This document shows positions 9,031 to 17,703 of a stretch of DNA of 64,000 bases, piece after piece. This DNA is from Paradevosia shaoguanensis. GTDB taxonomy: Bacteria; Pseudomonadota; Alphaproteobacteria; Rhizobiales; Devosiaceae. The stretch covers positions 2,479,001-2,543,000 of the forward strand of contig NZ_CP068983.1 of NCBI RefSeq assembly GCF_016801025.1, read 5' to 3'. Below the pieces are notes generated by a model. It saw only the letters and a program-made list of their open reading frames with translations. It did not search any database and was not told the origin of the DNA. The first letter of the stretch is position 1; each line of letters begins with the position of its first letter. The position numbers and the translations under genes were made by a program.

Positions 9031-9281
9031 TCTATGAGCTTCCGCTCCGTCGCCTTGCCTTCTTCCAGCTGCCTGATCGAGCGCAGGAGACGCTTGGCAT
9101 TCTTGGGGCTGCCAAGCAGGTAGTTCGTCTCCTGCCACGAGGCAAAGTCCTCAAGCGACATCACCACGGCTGCGGGCTTGCCGCCGCCGCGGGTGATGAG
9201 GAGCGGCACATGGTCCTCGACGACATCGTTGATGTCCTCGGCAATGTTCTTGCGGAAGTCGGAAATGGATTTCGTGCGCAT
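9027..9281 (-). CDS. YefM/Phd-family antitoxin
   Basis: An 84-residue antitoxin with the Phd/YefM fold: the N-terminal MRTKSISDFRKNIAEDI forms the DNA-binding dimer, PLLITRGGGKPAAVVMS is the typical core strand, and the C-terminal part is the toxin-binding segment. It overlaps the toxin gene by four bases. The ATG at 9281 has no recognisable Shine-Dalgarno sequence and lies only six bases after a good -10 hexamer, so the message is probably leaderless. The upstream neighbour merR ends 31 bp away on the same strand, and the antitoxin -35 overlaps the merR stop codon. Confidence 0.88.
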   Translation of the reverse strand: MRTKSISDFRKNIAEDINDVVEDHVPLLITRGGGKPAAVVMSLEDFASWQETNYLLGSPKNAKRLLRSIRQLEEGKATERKLIE

Positions 9282-9287
9282 GCGATT

Positions 9288-9316
9288 TATGTACGCTTCT
9301 ACGTACGAAAATTCAA
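9288..9316 (-). promoter_or_regulatory. Antitoxin-toxin promoter with YefM-type operator
   Basis: Read on the minus strand there is a -35 TTGAAT (9316-9311), a 17-bp spacer and a -10 TACATA (9293-9288), placing the start of transcription at about the ATG (9281). Two GTAC cores (9291-9294 and 9303-9306) lie with centres exactly 12 bp apart inside and at the edge of the spacer. E. coli YefM-YoeB is known to bind TGTACA-type palindromes with this spacing, so autorepression at this site is a good inference. Confidence 0.6.
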
Positions 9317-9702
9317 GCCTTCTCCATCTCTCCCACGGCCAGCTTCCGCATCTCGCGCAGCTCGGCGATGGTCGTCTGGATGTCGCTCAATTGCTGCTCG
9401 AGCATGCCCAGCCGTTCGTCCACCTTTTCGACCAGCATGTTGGCCTGCTGCGTGCGGTTGGCGTCGTAAAGATCGAGATAGTCCGAGATTTCGCGCAGCG
9501 AGAAGCCGAGGCGCTTGCCGCGCAGGATCAGGATCAGGCGCGCGCGGTCGCGGCGGCGGAAGACGCGGGTGGCGCCGACGCGTTCGGGGGCGATGAGGCC
9601 CTTGGCCTCATAGAAGCGGATGGCGCGCGTGGAGATGCCGAACTCCCGGGCGAGATCGGCAATGGCGAAGAGGTCGCGGTTTTCGGGTTCAGGCCGGTTC
9701 AC
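9313..9702 (-). CDS. MerR-family regulator, LiuR-like
   Basis: A 129-residue MerR-family activator/repressor. The N-terminal winged helix-turn-helix reads FAIADLAREFGISTRAIRFYEAKGLI, followed by the wing around VFRRRDRARL and a long dimerisation coiled coil (residues about 75-125). No cysteine metal ligands are present at the C-terminus, arguing against a metal sensor. The gene overlaps the end of the acyl-CoA ligase gene by 14 bp and is probably co-transcribed with it. LiuR-type MerR proteins are known to repress fatty-acid and branched-chain acyl-CoA degradation genes in Proteobacteria; the location and three matching dyads in nearby promoters suggest this role here. Confidence 0.8.
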   Translation of the reverse strand: MNRPEPENRDLFAIADLAREFGISTRAIRFYEAKGLIAPERVGATRVFRRRDRARLILILRGKRLGFSLREISDYLDLYDANRTQQANMLVEKVDERLGMLEQQLSDIQTTIAELREMRKLAVGEMEKA

Positions 9703-11410
9703 GGCTCTTGCCTTTCATCTGGCTGTATTCCTCCCGCAATTCCTTCTTGGAGAGCTTGCCGATCAGCGTTTTCGGCAGCGCCTCCTTGAAGATGATCTCG
9801 CGCGGCAGCTCCATCTTGTTGAGCTTGGCGGCGATGAAGGTCTTGAGTTCCGCTTCGCTGATAGTGGCCCCTTGCACGAGCTTGACGAAGGCGACGGGCG
9901 CCTCGCCGCGATAGGTGTCGGGAACGCCGATCACGGTGACTTCGTCCACCAGCTCATGCTCCATCAGCGCTTCCTCGATGGTGCGCGGATAGACGTTGAA
10001 GCCGGAGGAAATGATGAGGTCCTTGATGCGGTCGACAAGGAAAACATAGCCGTCCTCATCGACATAGCCGACATCGCCGGTGCGCAGCCAACCGTCCATG
10101 AAGGCGTTCCGGGTCGCCTCTTCGTCATTGAAATAGCCGGCCATGACCTGCGGCCCCTTGACCTGCAACTCGCCCGGCTCGCCGATGCCCTGCACCTTGC
10201 CGGTATCGATATCGACGAAGCGGATGTCGGTACCAGGCAGCGGCAGGCCGATCGACATGGGCTTGGAGGCCACGCGCAGCGCCGAACAGCAGACGACGGG
10301 CGAGGCCTCGGTCAACCCATAGCCCTCGGCCAGCAGCGCCTTGGAGACTTTGGCGAACTTCGCCCGCACCTCGTTGGGCAGCGGCGCGCCGCCCGACACC
10401 GCGACTTCGAGGCTCGCGATCTGCTCGGGCTTGACGTCCGACTTGGCAATGGCCTGCAGCAGCGTCGGCACGGCCAGCAGCACATTGGCGCGGGTGCGCA
10501 CGAAGATATCGATCAGCGCCTTGAGCTCGAAGCGCGGCAGCATGATCACCGGAGTGCCATTGCAGAGCGGCACGTTCATGCAGGCGGTCATGGCGAAGAT
10601 GTGGAAGAACGGCAGCACCGCCACGACCTTGGAGGGCGGATAGAAAAGCCCGCAGCCCCAGGCATCGATCTGCGCCATATTGGCCGCGATATTGGCATGG
10701 GTGAGCATCGCCCCCTTGGGCAGGCCCGTCGTGCCACCGGTATATTGCTGGACGGCGATGTCCTTGTGCTTGTCGATGATGACCGGCTCGGGCGTCTCCT
10801 TGCGCGCCAGCATGTCGGCGAAATGGGTGACCTGGCCGGCAATCCTCGATTTCCCGACCTTGGCAAGGTCGCGGCGCTTGGCCAGGAGGAACAGCGCGCG
10901 CTTGACCAGCGGCAGCGCATCGGGGAAGTGGCAGACGATCACCGACTTGACCAAACCGGCCTCGACCAGCGCCTCGGCCTTTTCGAACATTTGCTTGAGA
11001 TCAAGCGTGATCATCAGATCCGCCTGCGCATTGGAGGCGATGTGGCTCAGCTCGTGGACGGTATAGAGCGGGTTGCAATTGACCACCGTGCCGCCGGCCC
11101 GCAGCACCGCATAATAGGAGATCACATAGAAGGGGGTATTGGGCAGCATCAGCGCCACGCGCGTGCCCTTCTTGACCCCGAACTGTTTCTGGAGCGCGCC
11201 GGCCAGCGAAATGATCGAACGCGCCAGTTCCCCGAAGCTGGTCGTGCCGCCGAGGAAATCGAGCGCCATAGCCAAAGGCTCGCTGGCGCAGGCCGCCAGC
11301 ACCTGCTCGTGCACGGGCTGAAAATCGGCATCCAGCTCCCACTTGATCCCTTCCGGGTAGTGGCTGAGCCAGGGGCGCGGATGATCTTCGGTCTCGGCAA
11401 CAGATGCCAT
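9689..11410 (-). CDS. Long-chain-fatty-acid--CoA ligase (FadD-like)
   Basis: A 573-residue ANL-superfamily adenylate-forming enzyme that activates fatty acids with ATP and CoA. The P-loop is QYTGGTTGLPKGAML; downstream are GYGLTEASP, the hinge-region aspartate in WLRTGDVGY, DRIKDLIISSG and the C-terminal lysine region TLIGKLSKKEL. Of several in-frame starts I prefer the second ATG of an ATGATG at 11413-11408, five bases after GGAGG; an ATG at 11437 lies too close to the predicted transcription start. It is transcribed divergently from fadE, shares a MerR-type operator region with it, and overlaps merR downstream. Confidence 0.9.
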   Translation of the reverse strand: MASVAETEDHPRPWLSHYPEGIKWELDADFQPVHEQVLAACASEPLAMALDFLGGTTSFGELARSIISLAGALQKQFGVKKGTRVALMLPNTPFYVISYYAVLRAGGTVVNCNPLYTVHELSHIASNAQADLMITLDLKQMFEKAEALVEAGLVKSVIVCHFPDALPLVKRALFLLAKRRDLAKVGKSRIAGQVTHFADMLARKETPEPVIIDKHKDIAVQQYTGGTTGLPKGAMLTHANIAANMAQIDAWGCGLFYPPSKVVAVLPFFHIFAMTACMNVPLCNGTPVIMLPRFELKALIDIFVRTRANVLLAVPTLLQAIAKSDVKPEQIASLEVAVSGGAPLPNEVRAKFAKVSKALLAEGYGLTEASPVVCCSALRVASKPMSIGLPLPGTDIRFVDIDTGKVQGIGEPGELQVKGPQVMAGYFNDEEATRNAFMDGWLRTGDVGYVDEDGYVFLVDRIKDLIISSGFNVYPRTIEEALMEHELVDEVTVIGVPDTYRGEAPVAFVKLVQGATISEAELKTFIAAKLNKMELPREIIFKEALPKTLIGKLSKKELREEYSQMKGKSREPA

Positions 11411-11447
11411 CATGTCCTCCGGCGCGGATTCCCGCATTTTGCCGGAA

Positions 11448-11476
11448 ATTATTCCATGGCCTTACGTAAGCGTCAA
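11448..11476 (-). promoter_or_regulatory. Promoter and MerR-type dyad for acyl-CoA ligase-merR
   Basis: On the minus strand, -35 TTGACG (11476-11471), a 17-bp spacer and -10 AATAAT (11453-11448) form a strong sigma70-type promoter. The 16 bases from the -35 onward read TTGACGCTTACGTAAG, an imperfect dyad nearly identical to those in front of fadE and of the opp operon. An operator overlapping the -35 and spacer would fit repression by the downstream MerR protein, that is, autoregulation. Confidence 0.6.
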
Positions 11477-11534
11477 ACCGCTGTCCCGCTTCATCCAGCG
11501 AGAAAAAGCCAAGGCTGACTTTTAAGTACGTGAG

Positions 11535-11563
11535 TTGACGCATACGTAAAGGACATGCATTCT
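11535..11563 (+). promoter_or_regulatory. Promoter and MerR-type dyad for fadE-fadJ-fadI
   Basis: -35 TTGACG (11535-11540), 17-bp spacer and a weaker -10 CATTCT (11558-11563). The 16-mer TTGACGCATACGTAAA begins at the -35, in the same register as the dyads at the divergent acyl-CoA ligase promoter and the opp promoter. The fadE ATG lies 55 bp downstream behind a GAGGAGGAC ribosome-binding site. Confidence 0.55.
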
Positions 11564-11617
11564 TTACCGGCATGCCCTATCTAGATGGGGTGACGCCGCG
11601 TCAAAGAGGAGGACTCG

Positions 11618-14068
11618 ATGACCCTGATCGTCTTGCTGCTCGGCCTGGTGGCGCTCGGCGCCCTCGCCATGCTGCGCTGCCCCCTCTGGCAATGGGCCAT
11701 CGGCCTCCTCATCATCGGCGTGCTGCTGCGCCTCTCGGCCGGATTCGCCTTCGATTTCTGGCTGCTCCTGCTGCTCGTTCCCGGCATCCTGGTCGCATTG
11801 CTGACGGTCGAGCCGATCCGCCTGGCACTCTTCACCGGCCCGGCCTATCGCATGGTCAAGGCCATGCTGCCGCGCGTCTCGACCACCGAGCAGGAAGCGC
11901 TCGACGCCGGCACGGTCGGCTGGGATGCAGAACTCTTTTCGGGCGAGCCCGACTGGACGAAACTCACCTCGATCCGCAAGCTGACGCTTTCCGAGGAGGA
12001 ACAGGCTTTCCTCGACGGCCCGGTCAACGAGCTTTGCGCCATGATCGATGACTGGGACATCCGCCACAACCGCGCCGACCTGCCGCCCGAAGTCTGGCAA
12101 TATCTCAAGGACAAGGGTTTCCTCGGCATGCTGATCGCCAAGGAATATGGGGGCCTCGGCTTTTCGGCGCAGGCGCAATCCATGGTGGTGTCCAAGATCG
12201 CCAGTCGTTCCGTCGCTGCCGCCATCACGGTGATGGTGCCCAATTCCCTCGGCCCCGGCGAATTGCTCGAAAAATACGGCACGCCCGAGCAGAAGGAAAA
12301 ATATCTCGCCCGGCTCGCCAAGGGCATCGAGGTGCCGTGCTTTGCGCTCACCGGCCCGCATGCCGGGTCCGATGCGGCCGGCATGCGCGATGTCGGTGTC
12401 GTCACCTATGGCGATTACCAAGGCCAGAAGGTGCTGGGCATCAACCTCTCCTGGGACAAGCGCTATATCACGCTCGCTCCTGTCGCCACGCTTATCGGCC
12501 TCGCCTTCAACCTCCACGATCCCGACAATCACCTCGGCAAGGGCGAGCATATCGGCATTACGCTGGCGCTGATCCCGGCCCACTTCCCCGGCGTCGAGAT
12601 CGGCCGCCGCCACTATCCGGCGCGCTCGGCCTTCATGAACGGCCCGATCAAGGGCAGGAACGTCTTCGTGCCGATGGAATTCCTCATCGGCGGCACCGAC
12701 TATGCCGGCCAGGGCTGGCGCATGCTGATGGAATGCCTGGCCACCGGGCGCGCCATTTCGCTGCCGGCCATCGGCACCGTTTCGATCAAGCAGGCTCTCC
12801 GCGTCACTAGCGCCTATGCCCGTATCCGCCGCCAGTTCGGCATTCCGGTGGGGATAATGGAGGGCGTGGCCGACCCGATCGCCCGCATGATCAAGTCGGC
12901 CTATACGTTCGAGGCCGCCCGCGCTCTCACCGCCTCGATGGTGGATGAAGGCCAGCGCCCTTCGGTGCTGTCGGCCTTGCTCAAATACCGCACCACCGAA
13001 GCCATGCGCGACCGGGTCGATGACGCCATGGATATTCATGGCGGGCGCGCCGTGCAGGATGGGCCGAGCAATTACCTGTTCTCGGGCTATTCCAACACGC
13101 CCGTCGCCATCACCGTCGAAGGCGCCAATATCCTCACCCGTACGCTCATTACCTTCGCTCAGGGGGCGCTGCGGGCGCATCCCTATCTCTATAGGGAGAT
13201 CGCGGCGGTCCAGAACCCGGACCGCAAACAGGGCATCCGGGATTTCGACGCCGCCTTTTCCGGCCACATCGCCTATATGGGCCACAACAAGGTGGCGAGC
13301 CTCGTCCACGGCCTCACCTTCGCCCGCTTCGCCTCCTCGCCTGTCGAAGGCGACATGGCCATCTGGTATCGCCAGCTTCATCGCTATGCGCAGGATTTCG
13401 CGCTGGTCGGTGACTGGACCGTGGTATTCCTCGGCGGCGCGCTCAAGCGCAAGCAGCGGCTGGCCGGCCGCCTCGCCGATATCCTGTCGGACCTCTACCT
13501 CATGTCGGCCGTCCTCAAGCGCTATGAGGACGAGGGGCGGATCGAAGAAGACAAGCCCGTGGTGGAGACCGTGCTTGCCGATTGCTGTGCTTCCATAGAA
13601 TCGAGCTTTGACACCGTTTTCGCCAACTTCCCCAACCGCTTCCTGGCGGTCGTGCTGCGCTTCCTGACCTTCCCGCTCGGTCGTCATGCCAAGCCGGCCT
13701 CGGACAAGGTCAATTACCGCATGGTACGCGCCGTGCTGCGGCCGGGAGCGTTCCGCGACCGGCTGACCACCGGCACTTATGTCAGCATGGATCCGAACGA
13801 CATTACCGGCGTTCTCGAAGATGCCTTGATCAAGGTGACGGCGGCGGAGGATGCGGAGGCCAAGTTCGTGCGGGCCATCAAGAAGCATGTCGTCGAACGG
13901 CGGCTCGACCGCGACGCCATCATCGACGCGGTGGCGGCGGGCGTCCTTACCGAGGACGAAGCCAGGCTTTTGCGCATAGCCGACGAAGCCACCGACCGCG
14001 CCATCAAGGTCGACGATTTCGATCCTGAAGAACTCGCCCCCCGGCAACTCTCCCGCGCCGCCGAATAG
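11618..14068 (+). CDS. fadE: Acyl-CoA dehydrogenase FadE
   Basis: An 816-residue protein with the length and layout of E. coli FadE, the flavoprotein that introduces the first double bond in fatty acyl-CoA during beta-oxidation. Two hydrophobic helices (about residues 2-20 and 25-65) anchor it to the membrane. The acyl-CoA dehydrogenase core follows, with FALTGPHAGSDAAGM in the flavin-binding region and DIHGGRAVQDGPSNY; the catalytic base is Glu501 in VEGANILTR. The C-terminal third is the FadE-specific extension. The ATG follows a GAGGAGGAC ribosome-binding site. fadJ begins nine bases after its stop, so the two form an operon. Confidence 0.95.
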   Translation: MTLIVLLLGLVALGALAMLRCPLWQWAIGLLIIGVLLRLSAGFAFDFWLLLLLVPGILVALLTVEPIRLALFTGPAYRMVKAMLPRVSTTEQEALDAGTVGWDAELFSGEPDWTKLTSIRKLTLSEEEQAFLDGPVNELCAMIDDWDIRHNRADLPPEVWQYLKDKGFLGMLIAKEYGGLGFSAQAQSMVVSKIASRSVAAAITVMVPNSLGPGELLEKYGTPEQKEKYLARLAKGIEVPCFALTGPHAGSDAAGMRDVGVVTYGDYQGQKVLGINLSWDKRYITLAPVATLIGLAFNLHDPDNHLGKGEHIGITLALIPAHFPGVEIGRRHYPARSAFMNGPIKGRNVFVPMEFLIGGTDYAGQGWRMLMECLATGRAISLPAIGTVSIKQALRVTSAYARIRRQFGIPVGIMEGVADPIARMIKSAYTFEAARALTASMVDEGQRPSVLSALLKYRTTEAMRDRVDDAMDIHGGRAVQDGPSNYLFSGYSNTPVAITVEGANILTRTLITFAQGALRAHPYLYREIAAVQNPDRKQGIRDFDAAFSGHIAYMGHNKVASLVHGLTFARFASSPVEGDMAIWYRQLHRYAQDFALVGDWTVVFLGGALKRKQRLAGRLADILSDLYLMSAVLKRYEDEGRIEEDKPVVETVLADCCASIESSFDTVFANFPNRFLAVVLRFLTFPLGRHAKPASDKVNYRMVRAVLRPGAFRDRLTTGTYVSMDPNDITGVLEDALIKVTAAEDAEAKFVRAIKKHVVERRLDRDAIIDAVAAGVLTEDEARLLRIADEATDRAIKVDDFDPEELAPRQLSRAAE

Positions 14069-14077
14069 GAGCCGCCA

Positions 14078-16039
14078 TTGGCCTTACCCGAACTCAAAAA
14101 CTGGCGTTTCGACGTCGATTTCGAACAGATCGGCTGGCTGACCATCGATACGCCCGGGGCCGGCGTCAACACGCTCTCGCGCCAAGCCATTGTCGAACTC
14201 GAAACCATTGTCAGCCATGTCGAGGAACTGGCCAATAGCCGCGAAATCCTCGGCGTGGTGCTGCTTTCTGGCAAAGAGGGCGGCTTTATCGCTGGGGCAG
14301 ATATTTCCGAATTCGACGCCATGTCGGATTACTCGATCCTGCCCGAGGCGCTGCGGCGCACCCATGCCATTTTCCAGCGCATCGAGAACTTGAAGGTGCC
14401 ATTCGTGGCCGGCATCCACGGCTTCTGCCTCGGCGGCGGGCTGGAGCTGGCGCTTGCCTGCCATTACCGGATCGCCGTCAACAACGACAAGACACGTATC
14501 GGCTTCCCCGAGGTCAACCTGGGCATTTTCCCCGGCTTCGGCGGCACTGGCCGCTCCGTTCGGCAGGCCGGGCCGATCGATGCCATGCAGATCATGCTCA
14601 CCGGCCGCATGCTCAAGGCCGGCGCGGCGCGTGGCATGGGGCTGGTCGACAAGCTCGTGCGCCATCGGGACAATCTGCGCTGGGAAGGCCGCAAGGCGGT
14701 GCTGCAGAAGCGCCAGTCCAAGCCCGCGCCCTTCATCAAGCGCCTGATGGCGCTCGGCCCCGCACGGCCCTATCTCGTCAACAAGCTGCGCGAAGAAACC
14801 GCCAAGAAGGTCAGCCGCGAGCACTATCCTGCACCCTATGCGCTGATCGATCTGTTCGAGAAGCACGGCGATGACTGGCGCACCATGAGCGCCGGCGAAA
14901 TCTCCGCCTTCGTGCCGCTGATGGGTTCGGAAACCGCCACCAACCTGCGCCGTGTCTTTTTCCTCTCCGAAGGTCTCAAGAAGCAGGGGCTCAGGGGCGC
15001 GGACAAGCCGCAGTTCAACCGCGTCCATGTGGTCGGCGCCGGCGTCATGGGCGGCGATATCGCTGCCTGGTGTGCCCTGCGCGGTCTTTCGGTGACGCTC
15101 CAGGACCTCGACATGGAGCGCATCAAGCCGGCACTCGAGCGGGCGAAAAAGCTCTTTCAGAAGCGGCTGAAAAAGTCGCGTGAGGTTGCCGCCGCCATGG
15201 CTCGCCTTGAGGCGGATGTCGAAGGCAAGGGGATCTCGCGCGCCGATGTCATCATCGAGGCCGTGGTCGAAAAACTCGAGATCAAGCACAAGGTGTTTCT
15301 GGACCTGGAAGCGAAGGCAAAGCCGACCGCGATCCTCGCCACCAACACGTCTTCCATCGAGCTCGAACGCATTGCTGAGGGCATGCAGGACCCGCCTCGT
15401 CTCATAGGCCTCCACTTCTTCAACCCTGTGGCGCAACTGCCGCTGGTCGAAGTCATCCGCTCGCGCTTCAATACCGATGCCGAAGTGGCGCTGGGCGCCT
15501 CTTTTGCGCTGGCCATTTCCAAGAGCCCGGTCATCGTCAGGTCGGCGCCCGGTTTCCTCGTTAACCGCGTGCTCATGCCCTACATGCTCGGCGCCGTCGA
15601 ACGGGTCGAAAAGGGGGAGAGCAAGGAGCTGATCGACGCCGCGGCAATCGCTTTCGGCATGCCGATGGGGCCGATCGAGCTGATGGACACGGTCGGGCTC
15701 GATGTCGGCAAGTCGGTAGCCCAGGAACTGGGCCATCCCGTGCCCGAGGGCAGCAAGTTCGCAGCGCTGGTCAATGCGGGCAAGCTCGGACGCAAGACGG
15801 GTTCGGGCTTCTACACCTGGGAGAAGGGCAAGGCGCAGAAGGGGCCGGTGCCCGAGCACCCGGACCTTGCCGGACTCGGTCGCGAGCTGGTGAAGCCGCT
15901 GGTCGACACCACTGAAATCGTCGTGGCCGAAAACGTCGTCGCCAGTGCTGACCTCGCCGATATCGGCGTCATCCTCGGCACCGGATTTGCACCATTCCTC
16001 GGCGGGCCGACCAAGGCGCGCCAGGACGGCAAGGCATAA
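14078..16039 (+). CDS. fadJ: Enoyl-CoA hydratase / 3-hydroxyacyl-CoA dehydrogenase (FadJ/FadB type)
   Basis: A 653-residue bifunctional beta-oxidation enzyme. The N-terminal crotonase domain has the oxyanion-hole segment IAGADISEF and both catalytic glutamates, Glu123 (GGGLELALAC) and Glu145 (GFPEVNLGIFPGFGG). The Rossmann domain starts near residue 316 with VHVVGAGVMGG (Gly320, Gly322, Gly325), and the dehydrogenase histidine lies in GLHFFNPV. The protein is shorter than E. coli FadB, the second C-terminal 3HCDH repeat being reduced. Translation starts at a TTG (14078) preceded by AGGAGC; no ATG in a suitable place was found. It lies between fadE and the thiolase on the same strand. Confidence 0.92.
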   Translation: MALPELKNWRFDVDFEQIGWLTIDTPGAGVNTLSRQAIVELETIVSHVEELANSREILGVVLLSGKEGGFIAGADISEFDAMSDYSILPEALRRTHAIFQRIENLKVPFVAGIHGFCLGGGLELALACHYRIAVNNDKTRIGFPEVNLGIFPGFGGTGRSVRQAGPIDAMQIMLTGRMLKAGAARGMGLVDKLVRHRDNLRWEGRKAVLQKRQSKPAPFIKRLMALGPARPYLVNKLREETAKKVSREHYPAPYALIDLFEKHGDDWRTMSAGEISAFVPLMGSETATNLRRVFFLSEGLKKQGLRGADKPQFNRVHVVGAGVMGGDIAAWCALRGLSVTLQDLDMERIKPALERAKKLFQKRLKKSREVAAAMARLEADVEGKGISRADVIIEAVVEKLEIKHKVFLDLEAKAKPTAILATNTSSIELERIAEGMQDPPRLIGLHFFNPVAQLPLVEVIRSRFNTDAEVALGASFALAISKSPVIVRSAPGFLVNRVLMPYMLGAVERVEKGESKELIDAAAIAFGMPMGPIELMDTVGLDVGKSVAQELGHPVPEGSKFAALVNAGKLGRKTGSGFYTWEKGKAQKGPVPEHPDLAGLGRELVKPLVDTTEIVVAENVVASADLADIGVILGTGFAPFLGGPTKARQDGKA

Positions 16040-16053
16040 GGGAAGTACGCTCC

Positions 16054-17337
16054 ATGGCTGAACTGCGCAGGGTCGCAATAATCGGGTCGCAACGCATTCC
16101 CTTCTGCCGGAGCTATACCGGCTATGCCGACGAAACCAACCTCTCTATGCTCGGCACGACCATCGGCGGGCTGGCAGACAAGTACAACCTCAGGGGAGAG
16201 GCCATCGGAGAAGTCATGGCCGGCGCCGTCATCGGCCATAGCCGCGATTTCAACCTCGCCCGCGAAGCCTCGCTCGATGCCGGCCTCTCCGCCCGCACGC
16301 CCGGCACCAATATTCAGATCGCCTGCGGCACGAGCCTGCAGGCCGCGCTCATCCTCGGCGCCAAGATCGCGACGGGCGAGATCGACAGCGGCATAGCCGC
16401 TGGCTCCGATACCGTTAGCGACGCGCCGATCGTCGTCGGCGACAGGTTCCAGCACCGGTTGTCCCGGCTCAACCGCGCCCGCTCGGTTGGCGAGAAGTTC
16501 AAGGCGCTGAAGGGTTTCTCCTTCGGCGAGCTGGCGCCGGTCGCGCCTTCGACCCAGGAGCCGCGCACCGGTCTTTCCATGGGCCAGCATTGCGAACTCA
16601 TGGCCCGCCAATGGGGGATTACGCGCGAGGATCAGGATCGGCTGGCGCTCAAGAGCCATCAGAACGCTGCCAGAGCCTATGACGAGGGATTCCATGACGA
16701 TCTTCTCGTCTCCTGCGCCGGCATCTGGCGCGACAACAATATCCGCGCCGATGCGAGCCTCGAAAAGATGGCGACCATGAAGCCGGCCTTCGACAAGACC
16801 TCCGGCCATGGGACGCTCACCGCCGCCAACTCGACCCCGCTGACGGACGGCGCCGCGTCCGTGCTGCTGGCCAGCGAAGACTGGGCCCGGGCGCATGGAC
16901 TGCCTGTGCTTGCCTATCTGTCGATGGGCAAGGTCTCGGCCAACAATTTCGCTGCCGGCGAGGGTCTGCTCATGGCGCCGACTATCGCTGTTTCGGAAAT
17001 GCTGGCCCGCTCCAACCTCACCTTCGCCGACATCGACCTCTTCGAGCTGCACGAGGCCTTTGCCGCCCAGGTGCTGTGCACCCTCAAGGCCTGGCGCGAC
17101 CCGAAATACAATCGCGAGGTGCTCGAGCGCGAAACGCCGATGGGCGAGATCGATCCGGAGAGGATCAACGTCAAGGGCTCGAGCCTTGCCTATGGCCATC
17201 CCTTCGCTGCCACCGGTGCACGCATCCTCGGCATGGCTACCAAGATGCTCGAAACCGAGGACAAGCAGCGCGCCCTTATTTCCGTCTGTACGGCGGGTGG
17301 CATGGGGGTGGCGGCGCTGGTCGAGCGGGCCGGATGA
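16054..17337 (+). CDS. fadI: Acetyl-CoA C-acyltransferase (thiolase, FadI type)
   Basis: A 427-residue thiolase that cleaves 3-ketoacyl-CoA in the last step of beta-oxidation. The nucleophilic cysteine is in QIACGTSLQA, the active-site histidine in HEAFAAQ, the second histidine in YGHPFAATGAR and the C-terminal acid/base cysteine in CTAGGMG. The 14-bp gap after the hydratase/dehydrogenase gene shows that the two form the usual trifunctional complex operon. Length and the loop pattern are closer to the FadI group than to the shorter biosynthetic thiolases. Confidence 0.93.
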   Translation: MAELRRVAIIGSQRIPFCRSYTGYADETNLSMLGTTIGGLADKYNLRGEAIGEVMAGAVIGHSRDFNLAREASLDAGLSARTPGTNIQIACGTSLQAALILGAKIATGEIDSGIAAGSDTVSDAPIVVGDRFQHRLSRLNRARSVGEKFKALKGFSFGELAPVAPSTQEPRTGLSMGQHCELMARQWGITREDQDRLALKSHQNAARAYDEGFHDDLLVSCAGIWRDNNIRADASLEKMATMKPAFDKTSGHGTLTAANSTPLTDGAASVLLASEDWARAHGLPVLAYLSMGKVSANNFAAGEGLLMAPTIAVSEMLARSNLTFADIDLFELHEAFAAQVLCTLKAWRDPKYNREVLERETPMGEIDPERINVKGSSLAYGHPFAATGARILGMATKMLETEDKQRALISVCTAGGMGVAALVERAG

Positions 17338-17703
17338 TTTTGCAGTAGAGCTAAAACGCTGCCGCCGAATTAAGGCAGTTAGTCTTACCTATCCCCCGTC
17401 AGGATGAACGGCGACGAGTCAGTTCTGTGTTGATCACTGTTCAGAACACCGTTGTATTTGAACAGTTTTTAGATCGGTAAACCGATTGTCTAAAACTGGT
17501 ATTGCCGGATCAAGAATATCCGTTCGGGCGCGCCTTCAATACCTGTTGGTCTTCTTGAGCACGCCCGTTGACGCTTGCGTCAAGCTTGTCTACGTTTCCC
17601 GCTTCATTGCTGGCGGAATGGCAAAAAACCGCCTGCTCGAAAAGCACAAAACCGGGAACAAAATCTCGGCAGGGTTCAGGAAACAACAGGAGTAGGGACG
17701 ATA
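17338..17703. other. Intergenic region with hairpins upstream of opp
   Basis: This 366-bp gap holds no credible gene. It contains two adjacent inverted repeats: CTGTTCA (17437-17443) with TGAACAG (17459-17465), and CAGTTTTTAGA (17463-17473) with TCTAAAACTG (17489-17498), the latter closed inside by TCGG/CCGA around a TAAA loop. Neither is followed by a T-tract, so they are not standard terminators. A perfect 7+7 dyad over a possible opp promoter follows at 17568. Confidence 0.5.
17568..17596 (+). promoter_or_regulatory. Candidate opp promoter with perfect MerR-type dyad
   Basis: The perfect palindrome TTGACGCTTGCGTCAA (17568-17583) starts at a -35-like TTGACG; 17 bp downstream is a weak -10 TACGTT (17591-17596). 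The 16-mer differs from the two fad-region dyads at only a few positions and lies in the same register relative to the -35, which suggests one regulator for all three. Confidence 0.5.

Noticed and set aside
9620-11518. Long plus-strand open frame opposite the acyl-CoA ligase gene
   Set aside because: It is an antisense shadow caused by high GC third positions; it has no recognisable domain, and the minus-strand gene has full motif support.
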